Shown: positions 1-9,623, counted from the first letter of the stretch. The stretch is 54,365 bases of DNA from an uncultured Erysipelotrichaceae bacterium (GCA_947166565.1 CAMVEL010000010.1:1-54365); one strand, 5' to 3'. The notes: a model not told the origin generated them from the letters alone. Numbers and translations: made by a program.

Positions 1-104
1 GAATAACCTTTGGTTATTTAAGGGAGCGAAAATGGCAAAATCGTGAAAGTCAATTCAACTTATAACGATAAACATTTGATTTTTTCCTTATCAAAGATGG
101 AAAC

Positions 105-2906
105 TTAAATGGTCTTAAAAGTTTCTTCCGGGTTAGATTTAAACGTTATCCTGATACAAAAAGAGAGGAAAACATAGAATAGGAGGGAGGTAACAAGGAT
201 TGAGACTAGGGGGATTGGAGAGAAGGAAAAATAAAATGAGGATCCGAAAATTGTCGAGATGATATAGGCGACGAGCACTTCCATTGCCAAAAGAATCGCC
301 AAAGACGGAACCAAAGAACGTAAGGTATACGATAAGGCGTGCATCCTCATTGCCTTTTTTCTGTCTTGTAAGGAAATCCCGAGTTTATGGAGTAAGGCAT
401 CCTCTTCCTTACATTCCTCCAAGGTGATGGACATCACCACCAAAAACAGAAGGCTCGCCATCAAAAGGGCAAGGAAGGAGAAGGCGATCAAAACCACTCC
501 GATATAATCGGTAACCTCCTTCACGGTCGAACCGACCTCTTCGCTAGGATTAAAGAATCGGTAATCGCGAAAGGTATCCTTTAATGACTCGTTCGCCTTT
601 TTGGCCTCGTCCTTGGAGGAAAAATAGAATACCGCCCCTTCCGCTTCCAAATTGAAGCCGGAGATTTTGGCTCTAGTCAAAAAGAAATCATGCGTCCAAT
701 CGTTTTCCACATATATGACATCGTGATCATTATGGACGATGCCGCTAACGCGCAATGGGCAAATCGAATAATCGGAGATTACTTGACCCCCGATTACGGC
801 CCTGCTCTTCTCAATGCCGATATATATCTCCAATGGATTCCCCCATTTTTCGAATAGAGATGAGGACATTCCAACCTCATCGATCGATGATGGGGCTTTT
901 CCTTGATCAAAGGCTTTCCTGCCAGCTTCAATCCATAATCCCCCGTTTCCTAGATAAGGAAGGCTTCCCGAAACAACTTCTGAAGGCAAGGAAAGAGGCA
1001 AATCCGCATCCGCTTTCTCCCTGATTGAGGCCTTATCGCAGGTCTCTTCCAGCATCGTCTCGGAGGAAGACAAAAAGACATTTGAGGAAAAGCCGGAGAT
1101 CACCGATTCCGTATCGGCGAAAAAGGAGCCTTTGGCGATAGGTTCCCTCCCTATAATCGTCACTTCCTTTTTCTCCATTTCCTTCATTTTGGTGAAGGGC
1201 ATGCCATATTTATCCGCGGAATATAGGTAAATCCTCTCCTCCTTCAAAGGATGGTCATCATCCACGATTGAAGGAAGATAATCCTTGTTCCCATATTCAT
1301 AAACGAGGTTTTGGTATTCCCCTTCTTCTCGGCTTTTCTTTAGGAAGTCTGAGAAATCGCCTTTTAAGGAAAGATATGGGACCTCAAACATCTCTTGGGC
1401 GTTGGAAAGGTTTGGGCTCGTCTTCGGATGGAAATTCAATAAATCGACGAAGAACGAATGATTCCATAGCCGGTCGTTATGATAAAAGCAAGGGACCTCG
1501 CTTCGGACGACTCCGCGGATATCGAGGTATTCGCTATCGGCGAAATCCATCCCGTAATTAGCTAGATCAAAAACAAGCGTCGGGTTTTGATAAAGAATAT
1601 ATTCCCCTAAGGAATTGAAATCCCTATCGATGCCCAATTCCAAGCAAAGACGGAACATATTCTCATAAGGGAGGCCAAGGATGATTTCATTGGTTCTTAG
1701 AATTTCGTTGATACGAGGATAAACGGAGGTCTCATCATCAAGAAAAAGGAAGTCGTTCACATTTTCGACTCGGTAATAAGGGAGATTGATATGGGCTCCG
1801 TTTCGAGAAAGGAAACGGGCCTCATCCGCGTCAATAAACACATTTCCATAATCGGTTTTCAAGCTGACCCCATAACCTCCAAATGTTTCGGGATGGTCCA
1901 AGACCATTTGCTTGGCTTTATCTAATTCCAGAGAATAGATGTTCGAAATTGGGGAAGATGCCTTTTCAACTGGCTTAACAACCAAGGTGTTATTCTGGAC
2001 GAATCCCCCAACGGCCTTATTGACCTCCTCCCCAATCGAAGAATGGATATAAGTCGCTAAGCCGAGCCCTAACATCCCAACGGAAATCGCGACGTTAGAG
2101 ATATAACCGCGGATTTTCTTTGCTTTGATCAAAGACGAGGCGTGCTTATAAAGAAAGGAAATGGGCACATTGGTTCTTTCCTTTTTGGCTTTCAAACGAA
2201 CCGAGGAAGGAATCGGGAAATCGTTGCTTCTTTCGCTTTTCTCTTCTTTGATGATTCTCCCATCCTCTATACGAATCAGCCTATCCGCGTATTTCTGCAA
2301 CGTCTCCTCATCGTGGCTAACGACTATCACCAATTTGTTTTTGGAAATCCCACGAAGCAATTTGAATATAACCTCCGCGTTTTTTTCGTCTAATGCCCCG
2401 GTTGGTTCATCCGCAAGGATCAACCGGGGATCATTAGCCAGGGCCCTAGCAATGGCGACCCTTTGTTTTTCTCCTCCCGATAAAGTCATTACGCGCTTGT
2501 TCCTTTTCTTCTCTAGTCCGACGAAAAGAAGCAAATCCTGAACCTTCTTTTTTATTCTTCCACTATCTTCGTTATAAAGAGCAAGAAGAGGAAGACGGAT
2601 GTTTTCGGCTACCTTCTCAAGGTCCAAAAGCTTGAAATCCTGAAACACGTACCCGATATTTCTTAGCCTAAACTCCGCGGCTTCGGCTTCGTTTAAACTG
2701 GTTAATGACTTTCCCAAAAGAACAGTTGAACCCATGTATTTTCGGTCCACCCCGGAAAGGATGTTCAATAAGGTGGATTTTCCTGATCCGGAAGGTCCAA
2801 GGATTCCAACCAAACCCTTTGGAGGAAAAGTAAGGTTTACATCATGAAGCGCATATGAATCCCCATATCGCTTATATATATGGCGGAGGATGACGAATTC
2901 ATTCAT
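105..2906 (-). CDS. ABC exporter, ATPase fused to FtsX-like permease (MacB type)
   Basis: A single 933-residue chain. The N-terminal ~215 residues are a LolD/MacB-type ATPase: Walker A GPSGSGKST, signature LSGGEKQR, Walker B LILADEPTGALD and switch VIVVSHDEE are all intact. A membrane segment follows near residue 270, then a large extracytoplasmic region of ~450 residues, then three membrane segments in the last ~160 residues, which is the FtsX/MacB four-helix plan. The family exports peptides, antibiotics or lipids by mechanotransmission; the substrate cannot be read here. The ATG is supported by AAGGAG seven bases upstream. The first 8 bases overlap the end of the next upstream ABC gene, so the two are probably co-transcribed and co-translated, perhaps as a heterodimer. 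Confidence 0.88.
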   Translation of the reverse strand: MNEFVILRHIYKRYGDSYALHDVNLTFPPKGLVGILGPSGSGKSTLLNILSGVDRKYMGSTVLLGKSLTSLNEAEAAEFRLRNIGYVFQDFKLLDLEKVAENIRLPLLALYNEDSGRIKKKVQDLLLFVGLEKKRNKRVMTLSGGEKQRVAIARALANDPRLILADEPTGALDEKNAEVIFKLLRGISKNKLVIVVSHDEETLQKYADRLIRIEDGRIIKEEKSERSNDFPIPSSVRLKAKKERTNVPISFLYKHASSLIKAKKIRGYISNVAISVGMLGLGLATYIHSSIGEEVNKAVGGFVQNNTLVVKPVEKASSPISNIYSLELDKAKQMVLDHPETFGGYGVSLKTDYGNVFIDADEARFLSRNGAHINLPYYRVENVNDFLFLDDETSVYPRINEILRTNEIILGLPYENMFRLCLELGIDRDFNSLGEYILYQNPTLVFDLANYGMDFADSEYLDIRGVVRSEVPCFYHNDRLWNHSFFVDLLNFHPKTSPNLSNAQEMFEVPYLSLKGDFSDFLKKSREEGEYQNLVYEYGNKDYLPSIVDDDHPLKEERIYLYSADKYGMPFTKMKEMEKKEVTIIGREPIAKGSFFADTESVISGFSSNVFLSSSETMLEETCDKASIREKADADLPLSLPSEVVSGSLPYLGNGGLWIEAGRKAFDQGKAPSSIDEVGMSSSLFEKWGNPLEIYIGIEKSRAVIGGQVISDYSICPLRVSGIVHNDHDVIYVENDWTHDFFLTRAKISGFNLEAEGAVFYFSSKDEAKKANESLKDTFRDYRFFNPSEEVGSTVKEVTDYIGVVLIAFSFLALLMASLLFLVVMSITLEECKEEDALLHKLGISLQDRKKAMRMHALSYTLRSLVPSLAILLAMEVLVAYIISTIFGSSFYFSFSPIPLVSILVTSLLFYVFLSFCIRITFKSNPEETFKTI

Positions 2907-4938
2907 CGCGAAGCTCCTTTCTTAATCCCTTTCTCATAGAGAAAAGAATTGGTATAGACCCAGAGAATAGGGCAATGAAAACGTTGATGGCAGAAAACAG
3001 TACGAGGAAGGCGGGACCCGAGAAATATGGTCCAAAGGAAGGGATATTAATCAAATCCCCTATCCCGAAATAGTTTTGAAGAAGAAGGTTGAACAAAAGC
3101 TTCAAGGGATAAAACAAGGTTATTGATAACAGACAATAGAGAATTGATGTGAGTCCGGATTCCAGCAAAAACGGGGTCACGACCTCGCTCTTTTTGGCTC
3201 CAAGTGAGAATAGCAACGCCACTTCCTTTCGCCTTTTTAGGAACAAGGAGAGGAAACTCATCGCGTTTATCCCTATTACTCCGAATAAGGAAATTGCAAA
3301 TAACAGCCATAAGCACAAAGAGAATGCTTCAGACAAAGAGGAAAAACTATCGAAAACCATGAAGGCGTTCGAGGAAATAACTATGTTATTTTCTTCTTTT
3401 ATTTTGTTATAAACATGATCCATCTCGTCAGGATTATGGAAGAATACCTTTTTGGAATTCTCATTAGCTAAGCCTAGTTCCAAGGCGTTAATCGCGTTTA
3501 TTTCCTTTCCTAGATTCTCGGAATGGTTTTCTAGAATTGTCTTCTCAAGTTCGCTTTCCACCAAATCATATGGGTAATAAACCTTGGGTGTATTCATATA
3601 AGAAAACTCACCGATTATGCCTTTTATGGCAAAACGGTAGTGTATTTTGACTTCATCGTGAATGAACCCGTTATCAAGAGGAACGGTCAGATCAACCACC
3701 ACTTCTTTGCCTATTGGGGAAGGATGGGATTTAGCGAAAACATCGTTAACGTAGCAAACCCCTTTTTCTAAGCTCGCTTCCCCTTCAACCAAAAGGCTTT
3801 TCCCGTATTCCTCTAAGGTCGAATCATAAATAGATATGAATGAAGCATCTGAATATTCTTCATCATCAAAGCTATAAAGAGGGGAAAGGGGAAAGAAAAA
3901 CGAACAATCTGGATGGACGCTATAATTAAGCGGACCAAGTCTATCGTTTATTTCCTCGATCGTTGGGCGCTTTTCCCTAGATAAGGAAATCGGAGAATTC
4001 CCATAATTGATGATCTCTTTCTTGGAGATGTTTGCACATAGGTATTCTAGTGTCTCGCCTCTTTTTCTCTGCATCGCTTCCTTTGAGCAAAACAAATATC
4101 CAAAACTTAGGAGGATTGATAAACAACCCATTATCCCCGATAAGGCCGTTAGAATGTTTCTTCTAAAATCTTCTTTAAAAAATTTGCCGAAGAACCTAAA
4201 TATCCAAAACGAGGAGACCCCCGTAGTTGTTTTTTCTTCTTCAATATCATCCTGAGCCTTCAGTTTTTCTTCGTTTACGAGTTTCCCATCCTTTAGGTGA
4301 AGGATTCTGTCTGAATAAGTTTCCACTAGTTCCTTATTATGGCTAACCATAATCACCAAAGCCGATTTCGAAGCGGAGGAAAGCATCTTCATAACCTCCT
4401 CCCCATTATGCGCGTCCAACGCCCCCGTAGGCTCATCCGCGAAGATGATTCGCGGCTTCTTAATCAAAGCACGGCAGATCGCTACCCTTTGCTTTTCTCC
4501 TCCGGAAAGGGTTGCTACCTCCCTTCTAGCAAATCCCCTTAAGCCGAACCTCAAGAGGATTGTCTCCGCTTTTTTAATGGCCTTCTTTCGGCTGCATCCT
4601 TGCATTAACAAAGGCAAGATCACATTATCCAAAACGGTGTCTTTATCGAATAAACCATAATGTTGAAAGATAAAAGAGGTCTTATCGCGAAGAAATCGGT
4701 TCTTTGATTTATCTGGAAGGGCATTGATATCGTCGCCTTTGAAATAAACCTTCCCTGCGGTTGGTTTTTCCATTAGGGAAAGAAGACATAATAAGGTAGA
4801 TTTTCCCGAGCCAGATTTTCCTAAAATTGAAACTAGTCCCTTATCGGGAAAAGAATAGGTGAAGGAATCCAAAGCAATGACTCCTTCAGTCTGTCCTTCA
4901 TAGGTTTTGGTTAGTTTTGAGCAAGATAGGGTTTTCAT
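2899..4938 (-). CDS. ABC exporter, ATPase fused to FtsX-like permease
   Basis: A 679-residue homologue of the gene just downstream. The ATPase domain (residues ~1-220) shows GKSGSGKST, LSGGEKQR, IIFADEPTGALD and MVSHN. A membrane segment follows at about residue 265 (LSGIMGCLSILLSFGYLF), then an external domain about half the size of that in the 933-residue partner, then three C-terminal helices with an FtsX-like sequence. It is first in a two-gene unit. The two different external domains suggest a heterodimeric MacB-like exporter; this is inference. Upstream lies a 17-base motif shared with the recA leader (4948-4964). The ribosome site AGAGGCG is modest. Confidence 0.88.
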   Translation of the reverse strand: MKTLSCSKLTKTYEGQTEGVIALDSFTYSFPDKGLVSILGKSGSGKSTLLCLLSLMEKPTAGKVYFKGDDINALPDKSKNRFLRDKTSFIFQHYGLFDKDTVLDNVILPLLMQGCSRKKAIKKAETILLRFGLRGFARREVATLSGGEKQRVAICRALIKKPRIIFADEPTGALDAHNGEEVMKMLSSASKSALVIMVSHNKELVETYSDRILHLKDGKLVNEEKLKAQDDIEEEKTTTGVSSFWIFRFFGKFFKEDFRRNILTALSGIMGCLSILLSFGYLFCSKEAMQRKRGETLEYLCANISKKEIINYGNSPISLSREKRPTIEEINDRLGPLNYSVHPDCSFFFPLSPLYSFDDEEYSDASFISIYDSTLEEYGKSLLVEGEASLEKGVCYVNDVFAKSHPSPIGKEVVVDLTVPLDNGFIHDEVKIHYRFAIKGIIGEFSYMNTPKVYYPYDLVESELEKTILENHSENLGKEINAINALELGLANENSKKVFFHNPDEMDHVYNKIKEENNIVISSNAFMVFDSFSSLSEAFSLCLWLLFAISLFGVIGINAMSFLSLFLKRRKEVALLFSLGAKKSEVVTPFLLESGLTSILYCLLSITLFYPLKLLFNLLLQNYFGIGDLINIPSFGPYFSGPAFLVLFSAINVFIALFSGSIPILFSMRKGLRKELRDE

Positions 4939-4947
4939 AAAGCGCCT

Positions 4948-4964
4948 CTACTAACTAATAGTGG
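4948..4964 (-). promoter_or_regulatory. Leader motif shared with recA
   Basis: On the - strand this reads CCACTATTAGTTAGTAG, directly upstream of the ribosome site of the first ABC gene. The recA leader at 13362-13378 has the same 17 bases with one change, at the same place relative to its ribosome site. TATTAG could serve as a -10 element, but no good -35 is seen in either copy. Function unknown. Confidence 0.4.
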
Positions 4965-5002
4965 GAAAAATCGAAAATTGGCTCAAAAAAATGCAAAATA
5001 AA

Positions 5003-5038
5003 AACGGGAACTTTCGTTTATCGCTACATGTCCCCGTT
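5003..5038 (-). terminator. Possible weak terminator after the DUF951 gene
   Basis: AACGGG (5003-5008) pairs with CCCGTT (5033-5038) just beyond the DUF951 stop. On the - strand it is followed by a T-rich tract. The stem is only 6 bp with a long loop, so this is tentative. Confidence 0.35.
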
Positions 5039-5043
5039 ATTTT

Positions 5044-5271
5044 TTATGGAAGTTCTTCGTAATGGATGAGAGGTTTATCGTGCGAGCAGATGACCTTCTT
5101 TATCTTATGGTTGAAGGTGTCCCTATCTAGAAGAAGGATATTGCCACAACCTAAACAAACGATTTTCACATCGGCGCCCAACCTAAGTATTTGGAAGCAA
5201 TGTGATCTCGTAGAACAAGGATGTGGCTTCTTCATCTCTATTTCGTCATAGAGAGAATATTCGATTACCAA
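5044..5271 (-). CDS. DUF951 family protein (YyzM-like)
   Basis: A 75-residue protein matching the DUF951 pattern: a short lead, then EMKKPHPC, a run near RLGADVKIVCLGCG, and a basic KIKK stretch. CLGC plus the earlier Cys suggests a small zinc-ribbon-like or OB-type fold, but the family function is unknown. The C-terminus runs ~15 residues past the usual end. The start is TTG: GGAGG lies 7 bases upstream, inside the last codons of fhs, and there is no in-frame ATG nearby. It overlaps fhs by 7 bases, so it is translationally coupled to fhs. Confidence 0.8.
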   Translation of the reverse strand: MVIEYSLYDEIEMKKPHPCSTRSHCFQILRLGADVKIVCLGCGNILLLDRDTFNHKIKKVICSHDKPLIHYEELP

Positions 5272-6881
5272 GGCATGTCCTCCATCTTGACCGCCGCTGG
5301 AACCTTTGGAAGGCCAGGCATAGTCATGACCTCGCCGGTAAGGCAGACAACGAAATTAGCACCCGCGGAAAGATTAGCTTCCCTAACGGTGATCTTGAAG
5401 TCTTTTGGAGCGCCTAAGACCAATGGGTCATCGGTCAAGGATTGCGGGGTCTTAGCCATGCAGATATAGGCATCTTCAAATCCGAGTTTTGCATATTCCT
5501 CAAGCTGCTTTTCGGCTTTTTCGGTATAGACGACCCCACTAGCGCCATAGATATTCTTGGCAATCTTCTCGATTTTTTCCTTCAAAGGAGCCTTTAAGGG
5601 GTAGAGAGGCTGATAATGCGATTCCTTCTCTTTGAGAAGCTTTTGCATCTTCTTCGCTAGGTCAATCGCGCCTTCTCCACCTTTGAGGAAGCCATCGAGG
5701 AAGGAAACCTCGTATCCCTTTTCGTGGCACCACTTGGTGAGGAAAGCCACTTCTTCTTCGGAATCATCCGCGAAATGGTTGATGGCAACGATGCAGGGAA
5801 CGCCGAAATTGGAGATGGCCTTAAGGTGGGCCTCGAGGTTACAGACGCCATTGGCAAGGGCATCGACGTTGGGATTCTTCAAATCCTCGAATGGCATGCC
5901 GCCATGCATCTTAAGCGCACGGATGGTCGCGACCATAACGACGGCATCTGGTTTGAAGCCGGCTTCGCGGCATTTGATATCAAGGAATTTCTCCGCGCCG
6001 AGGTCACTGCCGAAGCCGGCTTCCGTGACAACGATCGGAGCGAGTTTAAGGGCCAATTTGGTGGCGATGATCGAATTGCAGCCATGGGCGATATTCGCAA
6101 AGGGGCCACCATGGACCAAACATGGATTGTTCTCTAAGGTCTGAACGAGGTTTGGCTTGAGGGCTTCCCTCATGAGTTTCATGATCGCGTGGGTGATACG
6201 GAGATCTTCCACCCTGACCGGTTTGCCTTCGTATGTATAAGCCACGATGATGTTGCAAAGGCGTTTACGGAAATCCTCCGCGTCTTTGGCCAAACACATA
6301 ATGGCCATCATTTCGGAAGCGACGGTGATAAGGAAACTATCTTCCCTTGGGGCGACTTTCTTATCGGATTCGGAAACATGGACTTTGCGAAGGGCCCTAT
6401 CGTTCATATCCATCGCGCGCTTCCACACGACTCTAGAAGGATCGATTCCTAGTTCGTTGCCTTGCCAAATATGGTTATCGATAACCGCGGAGATAAGGTT
6501 GATTGAACTGGTTAACGCATGCATGTCCCCCGTGAAATGAAGGTTGATTTCTTCCGCTGGAGCAATGGAAGCAAGGCCTCCGCCAGTCGCTCCGCCCTTG
6601 ACTCCAAACACTGGGCCAAGGGAAGGTTCGCGTAAGCAAAGCATGGCTTTTTGACCGATCTTGCCGAAGCCTTCCGCTAGACCAATCGAGGTCGTGGTTT
6701 TGCCTTCGCCAGCTTTGGTTGGGGTGATCGCGGTCACCAAAACCAATTTGCCGTTAGGCCTATCTTTCAAAGTTTCCATAATCGATAAATCGATCTTGGC
6801 CTTATATTTTCCATAAGGCTCGAGGTATTCTTCATCAATACCAGCGATTTTGGCGATTTCGTTGATTTTCGCTAATGCCAT
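5265..6881 (-). CDS. fhs: Formate-tetrahydrofolate ligase
   Basis: A 538-residue enzyme that joins formate to tetrahydrofolate using ATP, giving 10-formyl-THF for purine and formyl-Met synthesis. The P-loop TPTKAGEGKTTTSIG is at about residue 58; EPSLGPVFGVKGGATGGG and the VRVEDLRITHAIMKLM region are typical. Length is close to the usual ~555. The ATG at 6881 is chosen because AAGGAGG lies 8 bases upstream; a GTG three codons earlier overlaps that ribosome site and is unlikely. A TATAAT hexamer (6987-6992) lies ~105 bases upstream, without a clear -35. The DUF951 gene follows with a 7-base overlap. Confidence 0.97.
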   Translation of the reverse strand: MALAKINEIAKIAGIDEEYLEPYGKYKAKIDLSIMETLKDRPNGKLVLVTAITPTKAGEGKTTTSIGLAEGFGKIGQKAMLCLREPSLGPVFGVKGGATGGGLASIAPAEEINLHFTGDMHALTSSINLISAVIDNHIWQGNELGIDPSRVVWKRAMDMNDRALRKVHVSESDKKVAPREDSFLITVASEMMAIMCLAKDAEDFRKRLCNIIVAYTYEGKPVRVEDLRITHAIMKLMREALKPNLVQTLENNPCLVHGGPFANIAHGCNSIIATKLALKLAPIVVTEAGFGSDLGAEKFLDIKCREAGFKPDAVVMVATIRALKMHGGMPFEDLKNPNVDALANGVCNLEAHLKAISNFGVPCIVAINHFADDSEEEVAFLTKWCHEKGYEVSFLDGFLKGGEGAIDLAKKMQKLLKEKESHYQPLYPLKAPLKEKIEKIAKNIYGASGVVYTEKAEKQLEEYAKLGFEDAYICMAKTPQSLTDDPLVLGAPKDFKITVREANLSAGANFVVCLTGEVMTMPGLPKVPAAVKMEDMPW

Positions 6882-6907
6882 ATCAGGCACCTCCTTATAT
6901 CTTGGGG

Positions 6908-6926
6908 TTCTTTATTGAATAAAGAA
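6908..6926. repeat. Palindrome upstream of fhs
   Basis: TTCTTTATT and AATAAAGAA flank a single G: a perfect 9-bp inverted repeat in the fhs leader, 27 bases upstream of the start codon. It is AT-rich and could be an operator or a weak hairpin in the leader RNA. Confidence 0.35.
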
Positions 6927-6996
6927 ATCCTAATGTTTTCGTTTCCCTTAATGGGCTTGGAAAAGTTTATCAAAAAACCATTCCGAATTATAGGGC

Positions 6997-7018
6997 AAAA
7001 CGATTAATTTATCGTTTT
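6997..7018 (-). terminator. Weak hairpin at the miaA stop
   Basis: AAAACGAT (6997-7004) pairs with ATCGTTTT (7011-7018) around the miaA stop codon. On the - strand it ends in only four T residues, so termination would be inefficient. Confidence 0.3.
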
Positions 7019-7878
7019 ATTAACGCAAGTATATCCTCAAGGTTGGAAACGGGCTTGAGGTCGAATTGATGGGCGAAGAAAGTAAGCTGCCTCTTAACGT
7101 AATTACGGGTGTTTTTCTTAATGAGTTCCTTGGTTTCCTCTAAGGTTGCTCTTCCTTCAAAATAAGGGATTGTTTCTTTCACCCCAATTGCCTGGAAGGC
7201 ATGCGGCGAGGTTCCATATTTTTCAAATAGGGCTTTATTTTCATCAAGCAAGCCCATCTCGAACATTCTTTCCACCCTCTCGTTGCATGAAGCGTAGATA
7301 TCTTCCCTTTCTTTGGTTAACCCAAGGAAAAGGCAAGGATAAATTGGTGCATGGGTCTGTTCTTTTTCGATTTCTGACTTCTTCCTTCCGCTTGATATGC
7401 AAATCTCGATGGCCCTAAGGACCCTTCTCCTATTATGGGGATGGGTTTTCCTCGCGGATTCTTCGTCCATAGCAAGCAAAACCTTATATAGTTCATCGTC
7501 ATCCATCGATTCATAGGAAGAAAGATCGACTTTCCTTTCCTCCACGAATTCATAATCGTAAAGGGCGCTTCTAATATATAAGCCCGTCCCGCCTGCAATT
7601 ATCAGATGAGGGTATTTGGAAGAAAGTTCCTCAATAGTCCTTCTCGCGTCTTTTTGATATGAAGGGGCGTCGTAATCTTTGGTTAATGGAAGGAAATCGA
7701 AAAGGTAATGCGAGACTTCCGCCATTTGGGATGGGGTCGGCTTTGCCGTAGCGATATTCAGTTCCCTATAAACCTGGAAGGCATCCGCGTTGATAATCGC
7801 GGCCCCAAGGGTCTTCGCCAAGGAAATCGCAAGGTCGCTTTTCCCGCTTCCCGTAGGTCCAGTCAAGACGATGATCAA
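7009..7878 (-). CDS. miaA: tRNA dimethylallyltransferase
   Basis: A 289-residue enzyme that adds the isopentenyl group to A37 of tRNAs reading UNN codons, the substrate for MiaB encoded just upstream. It has P-loop GPTGSGKSD at residue ~7, NADAFQVYRELNIATAKPT (usually NADSMQVY) and AGGTGLYIRSALYDY. It is slightly short of the usual ~300-315. The start codon is TTG, preceded by GGAGGG with 9 bases between, and it overlaps the miaB stop by four bases (TTGA), so the pair is coupled. Confidence 0.95.
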   Translation of the reverse strand: MIIVLTGPTGSGKSDLAISLAKTLGAAIINADAFQVYRELNIATAKPTPSQMAEVSHYLFDFLPLTKDYDAPSYQKDARRTIEELSSKYPHLIIAGGTGLYIRSALYDYEFVEERKVDLSSYESMDDDELYKVLLAMDEESARKTHPHNRRRVLRAIEICISSGRKKSEIEKEQTHAPIYPCLFLGLTKEREDIYASCNERVERMFEMGLLDENKALFEKYGTSPHAFQAIGVKETIPYFEGRATLEETKELIKKNTRNYVKRQLTFFAHQFDLKPVSNLEDILALIKR

Positions 7879-9623
7879 GAGAGTATACCCTCCACTTCAA
7901 GAAGTAATGGCTCAAGTTCATCGGTCGCGGAATTAAGATTGATAACGACTGGATGGTTAAGGTATTTTTCCATCAATTCGTCATATTCCTTCTTGGCTTT
8001 CAAGGCTTCTTGGTTATCTTCTTTCGCGGCGAGTTTCACCATTTCGCGTTGCTTGTTTTCTATTTCCGCAAGAAGGGCTTTGATTGATTCGTCGTTATCG
8101 AAGTCCTCTTTGTATTTCTTATAACGGATAACCGCGTCCTCCTTTTCAAGAAGTTTCGCGGCATGTGAGGCCAAAACAAGGATCGGGTCATCGAGAAGGC
8201 GCCCCATCATCGAGAAGGCATGGCTTTCAAGGATCTCGACCTTAACCATTTTGCCTTTGAGGTAGCTTGGTCCATTGAAATGGACGAGTTTACCATTCTC
8301 GGTATAGCCAGATAGGATATCCTTATCCTTTTTGGAAGGCCCATCCACCAAAACCTGATAGGTTTTCCCGACCATCTGATCGGCATGATAAACCACTCCC
8401 GCCTCGATGACTTTCAATAATTCGTCGAAACGGCGATGCTTGGTCGCATCATCGACGTTATCGACCATCCTGGCCGCGGGAGTTCCGTTTCTTGGGGAAT
8501 AGATGAAGGTGAACGCGGCATCGTATTTGACGATTTCGCAAAGGGAGAGCGTATCCTGAAATTCCTCTTCGGTTTCATTGGGGAAGCCAACGATGATATC
8601 GGTAGTGATAGCAACATCGGGCATGGCTTTCCTTATTCTTTCCACCAAAGAAAGGTATTCTTCCCTGCTATATCTTCTACCCATCCTCCTAAGCATTGAG
8701 GTCGAACCGGATTGGACTGGAAGATGGATGCACTTCATGATGTTAGGGTATTTAGCGATAACCTCAATCATGTCATCGTTGAAATCCCAGGGGTGGCTGG
8801 TCATAAAACGAAGACGGGGTATCCCTAATTTGGCCACTTCCTCTAGGATTGTCGCAAAGGAGGTGCCATCGTGGAAGTCCTTGCCATAGGAGTTTACGTT
8901 TTGGCCCAAAAGGGTGATTTCCTGGTACCCTTCCTTAACCAATTCGCGGCATTCGGCGATTATGTCTTCCTTTGCCCTTGAACGCTCGCGGCCGCGGGTA
9001 TAAGGAACGATGCAATAGGTGCAGAACTTATCGCAGCCATAGGTGATGTTAACGAAAGCCTTGTATTTGTCTAGCCTCGTTGAAGGGAGGTTCTCAATGA
9101 TGTCCCCTTGGAAGGAAAAGATATCGACGATGTCTTTCTTCCTTTCGATCTTCTCTTCGAGTAGATCAAGGATCTTATGGACGTTATGGGTTCCGAAAAT
9201 CAATTTGACATAGGGATAGCTTCCCATGATTTTCTTAGCCATGCCCTCTTCTTGCATCATGCAACCGCAGATAGCGAGGATGAAGTCCTTGTTTTTGGAG
9301 GCAATAGCCTTATAACGGCCGATTTCCCCATAGACCTTCTCTTCGGCATTCTCCCGAACGGCACAGGTATTGAGGATAACCAAATCGGCTTTGGTGGATT
9401 CGTTTTCCTTCTTGAATCCCGCAAGCTCAAGATAGCCTGAAAGGATTTCCTCGTCCCTAACGTTAGCTTGGCACCCAAAGGTTACTATCGAATATGTTTT
9501 TCCCTTAGCGAATTCCTTGATGGTATTGGAAAGGCGGATATCCTCCTTGATCGTCAAGGGCTTTTCCTTGCGGTCACGGGCTTTTTTCATATCCGGCAAA
9601 GACTTATAAATGACTCGGCCCAT
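7875..9623 (-). CDS. miaB: tRNA-2-methylthio-N6-isopentenyladenosine synthase MiaB with fused YmcA/YlbF-like C-terminal domain
   Basis: A 582-residue protein, against ~440-510 for typical MiaB. Seen in order: a ~45-residue basic N-terminal lead; the UPF0004 domain with its three iron-sulphur cysteines (TFGCQANVRDEE, LNTCAVRENAEE, AICGCMMQEE); a radical-SAM domain with C197-x3-C201-x2-C204; a TRAM domain to ~475; then about 105 extra residues (478-582) that are charged, helical and resemble Com_YlbF proteins (VLASHAAKLLEKEDAV, LNHPVVINL). In Bacillus subtilis ymcA is a separate gene next to miaB, so this looks like a fusion. The ATG has AAGGAG seven bases upstream; the gene overlaps ymdB by 20 bases. 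Confidence 0.93.
   Translation of the reverse strand: MGRVIYKSLPDMKKARDRKEKPLTIKEDIRLSNTIKEFAKGKTYSIVTFGCQANVRDEEILSGYLELAGFKKENESTKADLVILNTCAVRENAEEKVYGEIGRYKAIASKNKDFILAICGCMMQEEGMAKKIMGSYPYVKLIFGTHNVHKILDLLEEKIERKKDIVDIFSFQGDIIENLPSTRLDKYKAFVNITYGCDKFCTYCIVPYTRGRERSRAKEDIIAECRELVKEGYQEITLLGQNVNSYGKDFHDGTSFATILEEVAKLGIPRLRFMTSHPWDFNDDMIEVIAKYPNIMKCIHLPVQSGSTSMLRRMGRRYSREEYLSLVERIRKAMPDVAITTDIIVGFPNETEEEFQDTLSLCEIVKYDAAFTFIYSPRNGTPAARMVDNVDDATKHRRFDELLKVIEAGVVYHADQMVGKTYQVLVDGPSKKDKDILSGYTENGKLVHFNGPSYLKGKMVKVEILESHAFSMMGRLLDDPILVLASHAAKLLEKEDAVIRYKKYKEDFDNDESIKALLAEIENKQREMVKLAAKEDNQEALKAKKEYDELMEKYLNHPVVINLNSATDELEPLLLEVEGILS

Noticed and set aside
1-18. AATAACC-TTT-GGTTATT hairpin at the window edge
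   Set aside because: It could be a terminator for the ABC operon, but it is AT-rich and what follows on the - strand is outside the window.
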